Positions 15,493 to 24,402 of a stretch of DNA of 64,000 nucleotides are shown here, in pieces. The DNA is from WRCA01 sp050943575 (lineage in GTDB: Bacteria; Pseudomonadota; Alphaproteobacteria; Rs-D84): NCBI GenBank assembly GCA_050943575.1, contig JBMNPL010000001.1:62001-126000 (forward strand). The letters are read 5' to 3'. How positions within the stretch are numbered: the first letter of the stretch is position 1; every line of letters begins with the position of its first letter. The notes beneath the pieces were generated by a model. It saw only the letters and a program-made list of their open reading frames with translations. It was not told the origin of the DNA and did no database searches. The position numbers and the translations under genes are program-made.

Positions 15493-16029
15493 TTATAAAC
15501 AATGTATTGTTCGATTCATAAACATACTATCGTAAAACAAAGTCATTTTTTTTGTATATTCTGTATTTATTTTTTGATGGTTTTGCTCTACAAATTCAAC
15601 AATATTATTACTTATATTTATAATTTCCTTTATACAAAAATTAGCAGTTTCTTTACCTGATTCTAAAGCAATATTTAATTTTAAAATTTCAAAAACAGAT
15701 TTTAAAATATTTTTTGAAATCAAATCTTTACCAAAACTCCCGCCATTTTCTTGTATATGATAAAATCTATCACAAAATAAAGATATTTCACTTACCGCGT
15801 TCTTCAACAATTTCTGGGTATTATGTTCTGATTTATAAGAAATTGATACTGAATTTATCCCCTGAATCGCTTCAAGTGAGTTTTTCATTTGATTAGCATC
15901 TGATTTTATTAAATTTAACACTGTTTTGTCATTACGATATAAGCCAGTTGATGAAAAACGTAATAAAAAATTAATTATAAATTTATAATTAGAATGATAT
16001 ACACCATTAATGTTTTTTAATATAGTCAT
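15493..16029 (-). CDS. Hypothetical protein, 178 aa
   Basis: A minus-strand ORF with an AAAGGG ribosome site before its ATG. The product is mostly alpha-helical by composition, rich in Asn, Ile, Lys and Ser, and has no signal peptide or clear membrane span. I recognise no family. It starts about 20 bases after the end of the inositol-monophosphatase-like gene on the same strand, so the two are probably co-transcribed. Confidence 0.65.
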   Translation of the reverse strand: MTILKNINGVYHSNYKFIINFLLRFSSTGLYRNDKTVLNLIKSDANQMKNSLEAIQGINSVSISYKSEHNTQKLLKNAVSEISLFCDRFYHIQENGGSFGKDLISKNILKSVFEILKLNIALESGKETANFCIKEIINISNNIVEFVEQNHQKINTEYTKKMTLFYDSMFMNRTIHCL

Positions 16030-16048
16030 TGTAGAATGCCCTTTGTGG

Positions 16049-16759
16049 TTATTCTCTCACCCATTTGTTATTAGATGCGACCAATTCCGCATCCATTTTA
16101 ACCGTTCCCCCAGCTTCAGTTATTAATAATTCGCCAGCACATATTTCCGCGTAATCCAAAGGTTTTGATATAAATCCGTCAAATTTGCCGGCAGCAACCC
16201 ATGCTAAATCTAGCGCAGGACACCCAGTAATACGAATATCTCCTTTAACTTTAAAATCCCCAGACCCCAGACCCAAAATTAAATCATTATGTTCTTTTAT
16301 GCCAGAAACTTTAATTCTTACAGAATGAAATGCTGAAAATGCAAAAGCACCATTGCCAGATTCGGCATAATATAATTTTTCGTTAATTGGGCTGTATATC
16401 AATGCTATTTTTGTTTCGTCATTTGATCGTAAAGCCAAAGAAATTGCAAAATGTGGATTACCACGAACAAAATTTTGTGAACCAGAAAATGCAAGAACAA
16501 ATTCATCTTGTCCATCACCATCACGTGAATAATGCGGAGTTAAAATCCCTGCGTTTGGACGAACTAAAATTAAATCTTGTAAAATAGATTCTTCTATTCT
16601 AGTAGCGGCTTTTTTAACAAAATCACGTGCCCCAGAAAGAGATTGTTGTAAATTTTCAACTTCTCCGAAATCACGACGTAACCCAGCACCTGTTCGCGAT
16701 AATGCCGCAAACATTTTATTTAATTCCGAAGAGCCTTTAATAAGGATTTCTTTTTCCAT
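16049..16759 (-). CDS. Inositol-monophosphatase-like protein with lost metal-site residues
   Basis: The 236-residue product has the IMPase/SuhB fold: GARDFVKKAATRIEESIL near the N-terminus, then NFVRGNPHFAISLAL, and at the end LDYAEICAGELLITEAGG. The family's metal-binding DPLDGTTNF is replaced by LAFSGSQNF, and the usual Glu-Glu motif before it is not visible. Only the Asp of the WD-x-A block remains (LDYA). It is therefore probably not an active Mg-dependent phosphatase. Start: ATG 16759; a TTG 15 bases upstream is possible. It lies between rpmE and the 178-aa gene on the same strand. Confidence 0.8.
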   Translation of the reverse strand: MEKEILIKGSSELNKMFAALSRTGAGLRRDFGEVENLQQSLSGARDFVKKAATRIEESILQDLILVRPNAGILTPHYSRDGDGQDEFVLAFSGSQNFVRGNPHFAISLALRSNDETKIALIYSPINEKLYYAESGNGAFAFSAFHSVRIKVSGIKEHNDLILGLGSGDFKVKGDIRITGCPALDLAWVAAGKFDGFISKPLDYAEICAGELLITEAGGTVKMDAELVASNNKWVRE

Positions 16760-16800
16760 ATTATTACTTTTCAAGATGAAAACTAGTACTGATAACTCGT

Positions 16801-17010
16801 TTAAAATTTGAATCCATCAAATTTTTTCTTGAAATCAGCGGCACGTTGACCCCTGTCCGCAGCAACACGTTGACCAGTCCAAGCAGAATGATTTAAATTG
16901 TCAACAGATAAAACCAAGTCTTTTTTTACAGATGAATACATTGTTATTGTTTTGCCATCTGTCCGAGTAACTTTTATTTCATGGTATTCCGGATGAATGT
17001 TCTTTTTCAT
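16801..17010 (-). CDS. rpmE: Ribosomal protein L31
   Basis: The minus strand encodes 69 residues starting MKKNIHPEYHEIKV and containing the L31 blocks VDNLNHSAWTGQ and an Arg/Lys-rich tail. The Cys residues of zinc-binding L31 are absent, so it is the zinc-free form. The start is the ATG at 17010, which follows an AAAAGGG ribosome site; the frame is open further upstream but that extension is not plausible. A good promoter lies just upstream. Confidence 0.95.
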   Translation of the reverse strand: MKKNIHPEYHEIKVTRTDGKTITMYSSVKKDLVLSVDNLNHSAWTGQRVAADRGQRAADFKKKFDGFKF

Positions 17011-17035
17011 AGTTAAACCCTTTTTTAGCCCGTAA

Positions 17036-17063
17036 ATTATACAGGTAAAAAATGCAAAATCAA
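17036..17063 (-). promoter_or_regulatory. rpmE promoter
   Basis: On the minus strand TTGATT and TATAAT are separated by 16 bases, about 26 bases upstream of the rpmE start. Confidence 0.7.
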
Positions 17064-17093
17064 GTAAGAATAGAATATAAAGTAAAAGTAAAC

Positions 17094-17618
17094 TTAATAT
17101 GCACCAACACAACCCAAGTAAAAATTACCTGACGATTCTATGAAATTTTGGAATTTACTTTGATTTTTGCCTAAAAATAAAGCTAAAATAGTTCCCGATT
17201 CTGTTGCCAACATATCTGATACACTGACGCCAATACCAGCTATTTTTTTGAAAAACCCCGGAGTTGGAAAGATTTCCGCCACAAAAAGTTTGTTTTGATC
17301 TTTAACTTCGGATGGTTGATCTTTGGTAATCACCATTAATAAACAATCTTTATTTAATATAATTTTTTCACAAACTTTTGCTTGCCCACCTAGTAATTCG
17401 CCCCACCAACCCGGTGCATTAGAAAAAATAGGATAATATAAAATGGCATCAGGAGTATTTTTAAAAAAATCCGCCATATCAAAATCATCGGGAATTAAAG
17501 TAGGCATTTCACCATGTTTTTCTGAAATTATGCGTCTTGCAGATTGATAAGTATCCGAATCGCACATTCCCTTTTTGGGCCAAAATAAAAATGGAAAATG
17601 TATAGTTTTGTAAGCCAT
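17094..17618 (-). CDS. Hypothetical protein, 174 aa
   Basis: A minus-strand ORF upstream of rpmE. The product has no signal peptide. It begins MAYKTIHFPFLFWPKKGMCD and is rich in aromatic residues and Gly, with a motif NAPGWWGELLGGQAKVCEK in the middle. The overall look is that of a small globular protein. I recognise no family. No clear ribosome site is seen, but the length and composition make it likely to be real. The rpmE promoter lies just past its 3' end, so rpmE is probably expressed separately. Confidence 0.6.
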   Translation of the reverse strand: MAYKTIHFPFLFWPKKGMCDSDTYQSARRIISEKHGEMPTLIPDDFDMADFFKNTPDAILYYPIFSNAPGWWGELLGGQAKVCEKIILNKDCLLMVITKDQPSEVKDQNKLFVAEIFPTPGFFKKIAGIGVSVSDMLATESGTILALFLGKNQSKFQNFIESSGNFYLGCVGAY

Positions 17619-17682
17619 TGCTGAAATTATATCAGATTTTAAAGTTTGATTAAAGTCGGTATAGTAAAATAAATTGCTTGAC

Positions 17683-19026
17683 TTAATCTTTCTTTATATT
17701 TTTCCACCATTTTTTAATACTATCGGTTAATTTATTAAAATCTTTTTTAGCATCCTCGTAAAGCTGATTCGGTATTTTAACATCGCTAAACAATGCTTGA
17801 CTTAATGCTGGTATTGCGTTCATAAACATTGCTAAAAATACACCCATCATTACAATTGTAATCAGGCTGTCATTATTCATCATCAATCCATCTATTAAAA
17901 TTTTAGAATCGTTTTGAATAATTGATTGTTCTAATGCGCTGGCACCTTGCCATTTACCAAATGCTGCGTTTAAAAATAAGATAGAAAATGCGGTAAATAT
18001 ACCCACCATCGCGATTCCTAATGTATTCTGAATCACATCATTAATAATTCCTTTAATATTCTTTTTACCATCTGGTAATACCATCCATGTTTTACCGTCC
18101 GCATCTTGGAACAACCATGCAAGTAACATTAGAGGCAGCATAACCAAATCCATTCCTAATTTTATAAAAGTTTGTAAAAAATAAAGCGGTACCGGTAGCA
18201 GTGCAAAGAAAAATAAAACTATTATAAAAAGTCCTGCTAAAAACATAGCCACATTTGGAAAAATTGGAATTCCAAAAATAATTTTATGCATGTACTCATC
18301 ATTAAATGCCATGTTCATAATAGTCCAACCAGCTGTCATACCAAGTCCAGTCATTTGATGAACTTGCCCCATTTGACATGCTAGATTATGACGAAGTTTG
18401 GGTGAAAAAGCCCCGTCTTTAGCCGCATTTTTATCCGCACTACTTGGATCCATAACTGCGGTTGCAACTAAACAAGATTCAAAAGAATTTTCGTTATTTA
18501 TATCAGGTGCCATTTTTACATCTATTGTATGCGAAAGTGATAATCCGACATTAAAAATAGGTTCTACAGCCACCCCAGTTATAAATTGCGGCAAAGGGAA
18601 AGCTAATAATAATGTAATAAAAGTAAGTTTTACTAAATGTGTACCCAGTTTACCAGCGAAATTCCAAGCATCTGGAGATTTTGGATCCCCATCTATTCCC
18701 AAATATCCCTTTAATACTTCCCAGCCAAAATATACGGCAGTCAAAGCGAAAGCCATAGGAATACAAACTTTGCCAATAGATGAGTAAATCCTTGGTAAAA
18801 TATTTGATAAAACTAGCATTATATTATTAAACATTTCGCAAGCCCAGCAGCTTGAAAAGAAAGATAATGCATCAACCATATCAACAGGAACCATAGAACG
18901 ATAAATTGAAAAACCTGCGATTGCTATACCACCCCCAATTGCACCGATAGCCAATGGTGGAATTGCCCCAGCAGAAAAAGGCAAGAAAGAAAGAAAGACT
19001 ATCCAAAATTTTTTTAATTTGTTCAC
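17683..19026 (-). CDS. VirB6/TrbL-like type IV secretion membrane protein (copy 1)
   Basis: VirB6 is an inner-membrane channel component of type IV secretion systems. This 447-residue product has a signal-like N-terminus, at least six hydrophobic spans and a basic tail. It carries two motifs shared by other copies here: CWACEMF at residues 60-66 and FITGVAVEPIFNVGLSL in the first third. The start codon is GTG; a perfect TATAAT lies seven bases before it and no ribosome site is seen, so the mRNA may be leaderless. It is divergent from the four plus-strand copies. Confidence 0.82.
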   Translation of the reverse strand: MNKLKKFWIVFLSFLPFSAGAIPPLAIGAIGGGIAIAGFSIYRSMVPVDMVDALSFFSSCWACEMFNNIMLVLSNILPRIYSSIGKVCIPMAFALTAVYFGWEVLKGYLGIDGDPKSPDAWNFAGKLGTHLVKLTFITLLLAFPLPQFITGVAVEPIFNVGLSLSHTIDVKMAPDINNENSFESCLVATAVMDPSSADKNAAKDGAFSPKLRHNLACQMGQVHQMTGLGMTAGWTIMNMAFNDEYMHKIIFGIPIFPNVAMFLAGLFIIVLFFFALLPVPLYFLQTFIKLGMDLVMLPLMLLAWLFQDADGKTWMVLPDGKKNIKGIINDVIQNTLGIAMVGIFTAFSILFLNAAFGKWQGASALEQSIIQNDSKILIDGLMMNNDSLITIVMMGVFLAMFMNAIPALSQALFSDVKIPNQLYEDAKKDFNKLTDSIKKWWKNIKKD

Positions 19027-19033
19027 AAGTACA

Positions 19034-19071
19034 ATTATATCATAATTTGAGAAAGTTTTTTATGTTATAAT
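19034..19071. promoter_or_regulatory. Divergent promoter region between virB6-like genes
   Basis: TATAAT on the minus strand (19039-19034) and TATAAT on the plus strand (19066-19071) serve the two divergent genes. Each lies seven or eight bases from a GTG start. Good -35 boxes are not evident on either side. No Shine-Dalgarno sequence is seen on the minus side and only a weak AAGAAG on the plus side. Confidence 0.55.
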
Positions 19072-19079
19072 ATTAAGAA

Positions 19080-20339
19080 GTGAGAAAAATATTTTTATTT
19101 TTATCATTTTTAATTTTACCATGCACCGCATATGCGTCATGGAATATTGTTGATGCATTAGATTTGTCCCCATTTATCCCAATAATTTTAGATGCATTTA
19201 TATCTGTTGCTATGGCTGGATATGAATTTTTTGTTGGTAAGGGAGATGGTATAATTTATATTTTTGTTTGGGGTTGGTTGGCTTGGTTTATAGCTTCTTA
19301 TTTAGTAAAGATGTATATCCCGCAAAGTTGGTTGGAATTTATTAATGCCAAGGGCGGACAAATGTGGGATAAGCCATCCGCGATTAAAATTTCCGAAGAT
19401 GTGTTAAAGCCATGTATTCGAGGGATAATTGCGGCAGCTTTACTTTTGCCTATACAGCCTCAATACATTACAGGAATTATAGTAGACCCATTTTTAAAGT
19501 TCGGGGCGCTTTATACACAAAGTATTTCTGAAAATATTAATCAGATGAATTTAACAGCAGGAGTGTCAGAAGACAAAATAAAATGCCCATCAAATATAAT
19601 AGAAAAAAAATATATTTCAGAAGAAAGTTGTAAATTTTTAATTCAGCCAGTTGCTCAAATAACTCATGCAAATAATCAAGTAATAAAACGTGGATTAACT
19701 TTTATAACTAATGGATTAAAAGATTTAATGACACTTATGTTACACGGTGGGCGTGGTATTATGAATTTAATAACAGGTATATTTCTGGTGTTTACTTTTG
19801 TGGCTAGTAATTTCTTTATGGCACTTTTAATAATACAAGGAATTTTCGAATTTGGTATGTCATTAATAATGTACCCTTTTAAAGTGTTAATGTTTGTTGC
19901 AAATAAAAATGAAAAAGGCTGGGTTAATCCTTGGCCGGCATTTAGTCAGATAATAGAAAGTCTTAAAAAGTTGGTAATTACAATGATTGCTTGTGTGTTT
20001 ATATTGGTTATAAATTTAGCAGCCGTTAAAGCATTATTTAATTTTGGTCAATCAACTTTTGTTGTTGCGGCAGGTGGTGCAGCATCCAGCAATGTTCCAG
20101 TTGTAGCAAATAGCCCGATGGGTTTTGGACAACATTCAGTAATTTGGCTATCGTCAGTTTTAACCTTCTTTTTAATGTTTAAAATTTTTGAATTAACCAA
20201 AGAGCAATTACTGAAATATACAGGTGGTGGTGATGATTTATATAAAAAAGCAACAGGTGATGCCATGAATGCTTGGGATAAAGCAAACAAATGGCGTAAG
20301 AATACTGTCAAAGTATTAGGATGGTTTAAAAAGAAATGA
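19080..20339 (+). CDS. VirB6/TrbL-like type IV secretion membrane protein (copy 2)
   Basis: The 419-residue product starts with GTG and a signal peptide (ending AYA at residues 17-19). Several hydrophobic spans follow, including a long pair near residues 230-280. It shares the segment YITGIIVDPFLKFGALYTQS with the other copies but lacks the CxxC motif. The C-terminus is basic. The last four bases (ATGA) overlap the start of the next copy, so the plus-strand genes form one transcript. Its start codon lies just after a TATAAT box. Confidence 0.82.
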   Translation: MRKIFLFLSFLILPCTAYASWNIVDALDLSPFIPIILDAFISVAMAGYEFFVGKGDGIIYIFVWGWLAWFIASYLVKMYIPQSWLEFINAKGGQMWDKPSAIKISEDVLKPCIRGIIAAALLLPIQPQYITGIIVDPFLKFGALYTQSISENINQMNLTAGVSEDKIKCPSNIIEKKYISEESCKFLIQPVAQITHANNQVIKRGLTFITNGLKDLMTLMLHGGRGIMNLITGIFLVFTFVASNFFMALLIIQGIFEFGMSLIMYPFKVLMFVANKNEKGWVNPWPAFSQIIESLKKLVITMIACVFILVINLAAVKALFNFGQSTFVVAAGGAASSNVPVVANSPMGFGQHSVIWLSSVLTFFLMFKIFELTKEQLLKYTGGGDDLYKKATGDAMNAWDKANKWRKNTVKVLGWFKKK

Positions 20340-21580
20340 ATACACTAATAGATTCTATAGTTAATGATACTGTGCAGTGTTGGGGCTGTCGTGTGTTCGA
20401 TCGTTTATTCCAAGTGATTTCTGCCGCCACCGCAGCAGTTTATGAAAAAATAGCATTTTTTGCCGTGATTTTATTATGTGTTTTTGTTGCTTTTTATGTT
20501 TTACATTCAGTTATAACAAATTTACGTTCAGCAGAAAAAATAGATCCAACATATGAAAGTTATTTTAAACCAGTAATAATAAACGCGTTATTTGTGGTCG
20601 CAATTTTAGGATTAGGAGTCATGATCCCAAGGTTTATAACGACTGTTACTTTTGAACCAGTTGCTGATGTTACTTTAATTTATACACAGTCAATGTTGAA
20701 TACAGATCAAGCAAAAGTTGATGAAAAAGTAGAATATGTTCCAGAAACAATGCCGGATGATGGATTTTATAGACCGCAATTACGCGATAAAATAATTATG
20801 CTGATGAAAACAAGTATCACTCAATTTCAAGCAATGATGAAATTAGGAATGATAATAATGGATAGTGCTTTTTCTTGGAACGCTTTATTAGGAATTTTTG
20901 CACTTGTAAAACATATTATAATATTTTTTATGGGACTTTATATAACTTGGGCATTTTTTAAATTATTTATAAAATTTTGTTTTTATTTTGTAGATGTTAT
21001 AATTGATATGACTTTTTTCGCATTCTTTTTCCCATTCATGTTGGTTTTGTGGGTATTTAAAAATTCAAAAAGTGCAGATTGGGTAAAAAATATGAGCAAG
21101 AAAATAACACCAACTTTTTTTAAAAATTTGATAAATTCTATAGTTTCATTGGCGACTGTTGTGATAACTTATGTTATTATTATGGTTGTAATGGCCAAGT
21201 TTTTCACTGGTTCAAATAGCAGTAGTGCTGAATTAACCGAACAAATAATGAATGGAACTATATTTGCCGGCGATCTTTCAGATGATAATTTGACTATGGT
21301 TACATTATTCGGTGTTCTAGTTCTGGTTTATATTGTTCAATATTTGGCAAGTAATATTTCGCAAGTTTCCAAGGCAATAACAGATACATTTGAAATTACA
21401 GATATTCATACAGATGGAAAATCAGCAGGTGAAACAATGGGTGAAGATGCGTTAAAAATAGGGAAAAATACATTTGATTTTGCTAAAAATACCGGAAAAA
21501 TACTTTGGAGTGCTGCTACAGGTAAAGAATCTGATAAAAAAGAAGAAAATAAAGAAGCCTCTAAAACTAATAAAGAATAA
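20336..21580 (+). CDS. VirB6/TrbL-like type IV secretion membrane protein (copy 3)
   Basis: The 414-residue product has no signal peptide but carries CWGCRVF at residues 15-21 and a FITTVTFEPVADVTLIYTQS segment, both shared with other copies. About six hydrophobic spans are evident, with a cluster at residues 190-290. The C-terminal 60 residues are polar, Lys- and Glu-rich, and probably cytoplasmic. Overlaps the previous gene by ATGA and the next gene starts three bases after its stop. Confidence 0.82.
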   Translation: MNTLIDSIVNDTVQCWGCRVFDRLFQVISAATAAVYEKIAFFAVILLCVFVAFYVLHSVITNLRSAEKIDPTYESYFKPVIINALFVVAILGLGVMIPRFITTVTFEPVADVTLIYTQSMLNTDQAKVDEKVEYVPETMPDDGFYRPQLRDKIIMLMKTSITQFQAMMKLGMIIMDSAFSWNALLGIFALVKHIIIFFMGLYITWAFFKLFIKFCFYFVDVIIDMTFFAFFFPFMLVLWVFKNSKSADWVKNMSKKITPTFFKNLINSIVSLATVVITYVIIMVVMAKFFTGSNSSSAELTEQIMNGTIFAGDLSDDNLTMVTLFGVLVLVYIVQYLASNISQVSKAITDTFEITDIHTDGKSAGETMGEDALKIGKNTFDFAKNTGKILWSAATGKESDKKEENKEASKTNKE

Positions 21581-21583
21581 CAT

Positions 21584-23044
21584 ATGTTGAAATCAAAATT
21601 GATCTTAATGGCAGTTAAAGCGATAATGTGGATTATCGCCATAGGGGTTGGTATTTGGTATTTAGCATCAAGTATAAATGGAGATGCTATTACTTATGCA
21701 AGTATGGATCAGTTTTTGCAGGCAATTGGTGCATGCAATAATGGTGTGTGTGATATATCACAAGCAAATGGATGTTTTTTATGTCCATATGTCACACAAC
21801 TGTTTAATGTAATTGGTATGGCAACAAAAGATTTTTGGGAAGCATTAGTTAATAATTTATGGATTTTAATAGCATTAGGTTTTGTGGTTTTTTTGTTTAT
21901 TCACACATGGCAAGAAATGACCAAAGCGAATAAAGAAAATGTTAAAATGACAACCGAAGCCAGAAACTTTGATTTTAAAAACTGGTTTGATCCAGTGTGG
22001 AAACAATTGGCCAGAGTTTTATTTGTTGGTGTGTTTTTAGGTGCGTTAAGTTTTGGTGGGACAACAATTTTAAAAACAGTATCCGATATCACAATTCGCC
22101 CAGTTATGTTTGTTGGTTCTGAATTGGCTATGGCCGCAACAGGAACAGGTGCTAGTGCCAGATGTCCGGCACTAGAAACTCAAAATACAGATAATGTAAT
22201 TGGTCCTGCATTAAAACCGTTTATGTGTGTTGTTGGAAATGCTAGTAGTGTTGTTTTAGCCGGTGCAGCAGGTGGATTTTCTTTGATGAATTTTGCATGG
22301 ATGGGAATGGGGGGAGGATTATTTACTTGGTTGGCCGGTTTAGGATTAGTTATAATGTTCTTGTTCATTGGTTTCAGTTTATTATTTGATATTTTGAACG
22401 TTGTTTTTAGGTTGGTGTTTATAATTATATTTTTACCCGTAATTATTGCTAGTTATGCGTATGAAAATGTTTGGAGTTTGTTAAAAGGGACTGTTGGTAA
22501 AGCTGTAGATATGCTTGTTAATTGCGCAGTTAGAGTTATTGCTATTACATTAAAAGTTTTGATAATTTATGCAATAGTTGCATATGCAGCGGATGAATAT
22601 TTTCCTGGCCCACTAGACGGATATTCTGTAATCACTCCACCTGGATTTGCTGGGATGCAATCTGCGGAACATTCATCAAATAAAATTGTTGCCAAGGTGT
22701 TTATAGATTGTGAAAAAGCGTCAGTTAAAGATGGAAAAATGGATAAAGATTTATTCAAAACATGTTTTAAACGTGAAAGTACAAGTATTGAAGCTATGCA
22801 TCCAGGTGCATTTGATTTTATGAGACATGGATGGGATTTCTTTATACTAATGTTGGGCATATTCTTGCTATATTTTTATGTTATTAGCAAAAAAATAGAT
22901 GAAATTCTTATCGGTGATGGGATAGGGAAAGAACCAATATTTCATATAGGTAGCTCATTCAAAGAATTAGGACAAAAAATATGGAGTATTCCATCAGGTA
23001 TAATTAAAAAGATTACAGACGCAATGGCTGCAGCAAAAAAATAA
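21584..23044 (+). CDS. VirB6/TrbL-like type IV secretion membrane protein (copy 4)
   Basis: The longest copy, 486 residues. An N-terminal hydrophobic span is followed by a loop with several Cys, including CFLCPYVTQLF at residues 64-74, equivalent to the CWxC motif of copies 1 and 3. A segment ITIRPVMFVGSELAMA corresponds to the shared FIT-x-x-x-x-x-P region. A further periplasmic-looking loop with two Cys precedes the last hydrophobic span. It sits tightly between copies 3 and 5. Confidence 0.82.
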   Translation: MLKSKLILMAVKAIMWIIAIGVGIWYLASSINGDAITYASMDQFLQAIGACNNGVCDISQANGCFLCPYVTQLFNVIGMATKDFWEALVNNLWILIALGFVVFLFIHTWQEMTKANKENVKMTTEARNFDFKNWFDPVWKQLARVLFVGVFLGALSFGGTTILKTVSDITIRPVMFVGSELAMAATGTGASARCPALETQNTDNVIGPALKPFMCVVGNASSVVLAGAAGGFSLMNFAWMGMGGGLFTWLAGLGLVIMFLFIGFSLLFDILNVVFRLVFIIIFLPVIIASYAYENVWSLLKGTVGKAVDMLVNCAVRVIAITLKVLIIYAIVAYAADEYFPGPLDGYSVITPPGFAGMQSAEHSSNKIVAKVFIDCEKASVKDGKMDKDLFKTCFKRESTSIEAMHPGAFDFMRHGWDFFILMLGIFLLYFYVISKKIDEILIGDGIGKEPIFHIGSSFKELGQKIWSIPSGIIKKITDAMAAAKK

Positions 23045-23056
23045 TAAAAAATAAAA

Positions 23057-24349
23057 ATGGCTTTATTTAAATTAAATTTTCAAAAGAAAAATATATTGCA
23101 CAGGCTTGTGTCGATTGCTTTTTGCTTGTTAGTTGTTATATTTTTATCAACCCCATTATATGCTGAAAGTAATACTCCCAATGTTGGTGATATTGCAGAT
23201 TATGGTGTTTGGGCAACTGAAAATAATAAACAGCTTGTTATAAATAATATATATTCAGATATAGATACATTTTATACACCAATCGTTGATAATTATGTCC
23301 CTGTAGAAGCACGAGTAGGTAAATCACTAATTGGTGCATTGAAAATTATTGGTGATGTGTTACAACGTAGTTTATTTAACTTTATTCAAATATTTTTATT
23401 AGTTCTGTTCGCTTTTTGGTTGATGTTTGAAGCATATAATTTAATTAAATCTAATGGCGATGTAAAAAAAACAGCGATGGAAATTGTAAAAAAAACTATA
23501 TTAGTTTTAATTTGGATTTGGGTTTTAAATAATGATCCTGGAAAAATTTTTATGACTATATTTGGGCCGATTATTAGTGCCGGAAGTTATGCATCTGATT
23601 TAATTTTAAACTCTATTGCTGGTGCTGCGGGAACTAGCCTGCCAGACACTTGTGATGCTATACGAAATTTTATTAGCGATGATAGATATACAGCAGATTT
23701 AATTTGTATGCCGACACGATTATCTGGGTTCTTTTATACTTGTATTTCAGCAGGATTTAAATGGATGGCTGCAGGTATTGGGCGTAGTGCCCTAACATTT
23801 ATTGCTGGTGCGGTATTTGTAGTTATATTTGCTATCAATATATGGAAATTTGCATTGTTGGCATTAGGTGTTATTGTTGATTTATTTTTAGCAATAATTT
23901 TATTACCATTTACCGCGATAAAAGAATGTTTCGGCCAAGGAACTAGTTTACAAGGTGTTGCAGGTAGTATATTTACAGCCTTTGCCGGATTATTTAAATC
24001 AGTTAGTTTAAATGATCAAATTCAACGATTTATCCGCGCAATAATTTATTTTATTGTATTATCTATAATGGCAGCAATTGGAGCAGCATTATTGGGTGGC
24101 GTAGTAAGTGCTGATTTATCGGCTGCTACACCATCAGTTCAAAGTGATAGTTTTATGTCTGTATTAATAGTCGGTTGCTTGGTGGCTTATCTGGTTTCTA
24201 AATCGGCAAAAATAGCTGAAGATTTAGGCGGAAAAATAGATGACTCATTTGGTAAAAAAGTTCAAAATGATATAAAAAATCTTTGGGACAAGACGAAAAA
24301 GCAAGTTACAGATTGGCGAGAAATTTATAAAGAACAAAAAAAAAAGTAA
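23057..24349 (+). CDS. VirB6/TrbL-like type IV secretion membrane protein (copy 5)
   Basis: The 430-residue product has a signal peptide (ending LYA near residue 35), a long polar N-terminal stretch, about six hydrophobic spans and a highly basic C-terminal tail. A variant of the shared segment is seen in FGPIISAGSYASDLIL. The CxxC motif is not in the usual place, although Cys residues occur in the central loop. It is the last gene of the virB6-like operon; cell-wall synthesis genes follow after about 50 bases. Confidence 0.78.
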   Translation: MALFKLNFQKKNILHRLVSIAFCLLVVIFLSTPLYAESNTPNVGDIADYGVWATENNKQLVINNIYSDIDTFYTPIVDNYVPVEARVGKSLIGALKIIGDVLQRSLFNFIQIFLLVLFAFWLMFEAYNLIKSNGDVKKTAMEIVKKTILVLIWIWVLNNDPGKIFMTIFGPIISAGSYASDLILNSIAGAAGTSLPDTCDAIRNFISDDRYTADLICMPTRLSGFFYTCISAGFKWMAAGIGRSALTFIAGAVFVVIFAINIWKFALLALGVIVDLFLAIILLPFTAIKECFGQGTSLQGVAGSIFTAFAGLFKSVSLNDQIQRFIRAIIYFIVLSIMAAIGAALLGGVVSADLSAATPSVQSDSFMSVLIVGCLVAYLVSKSAKIAEDLGGKIDDSFGKKVQNDIKNLWDKTKKQVTDWREIYKEQKKK

Positions 24350-24402
24350 ATTGATAATTGATAAATATTAATGCAAAATAGATAAAATTTATAGAGGGGA
24401 AA

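Noticed and set aside
17011..17112. N-terminal extension of rpmE
   Set aside because: L31 begins MKKNIHPEY at 17010 with its own ribosome site; the extension covers the promoter.
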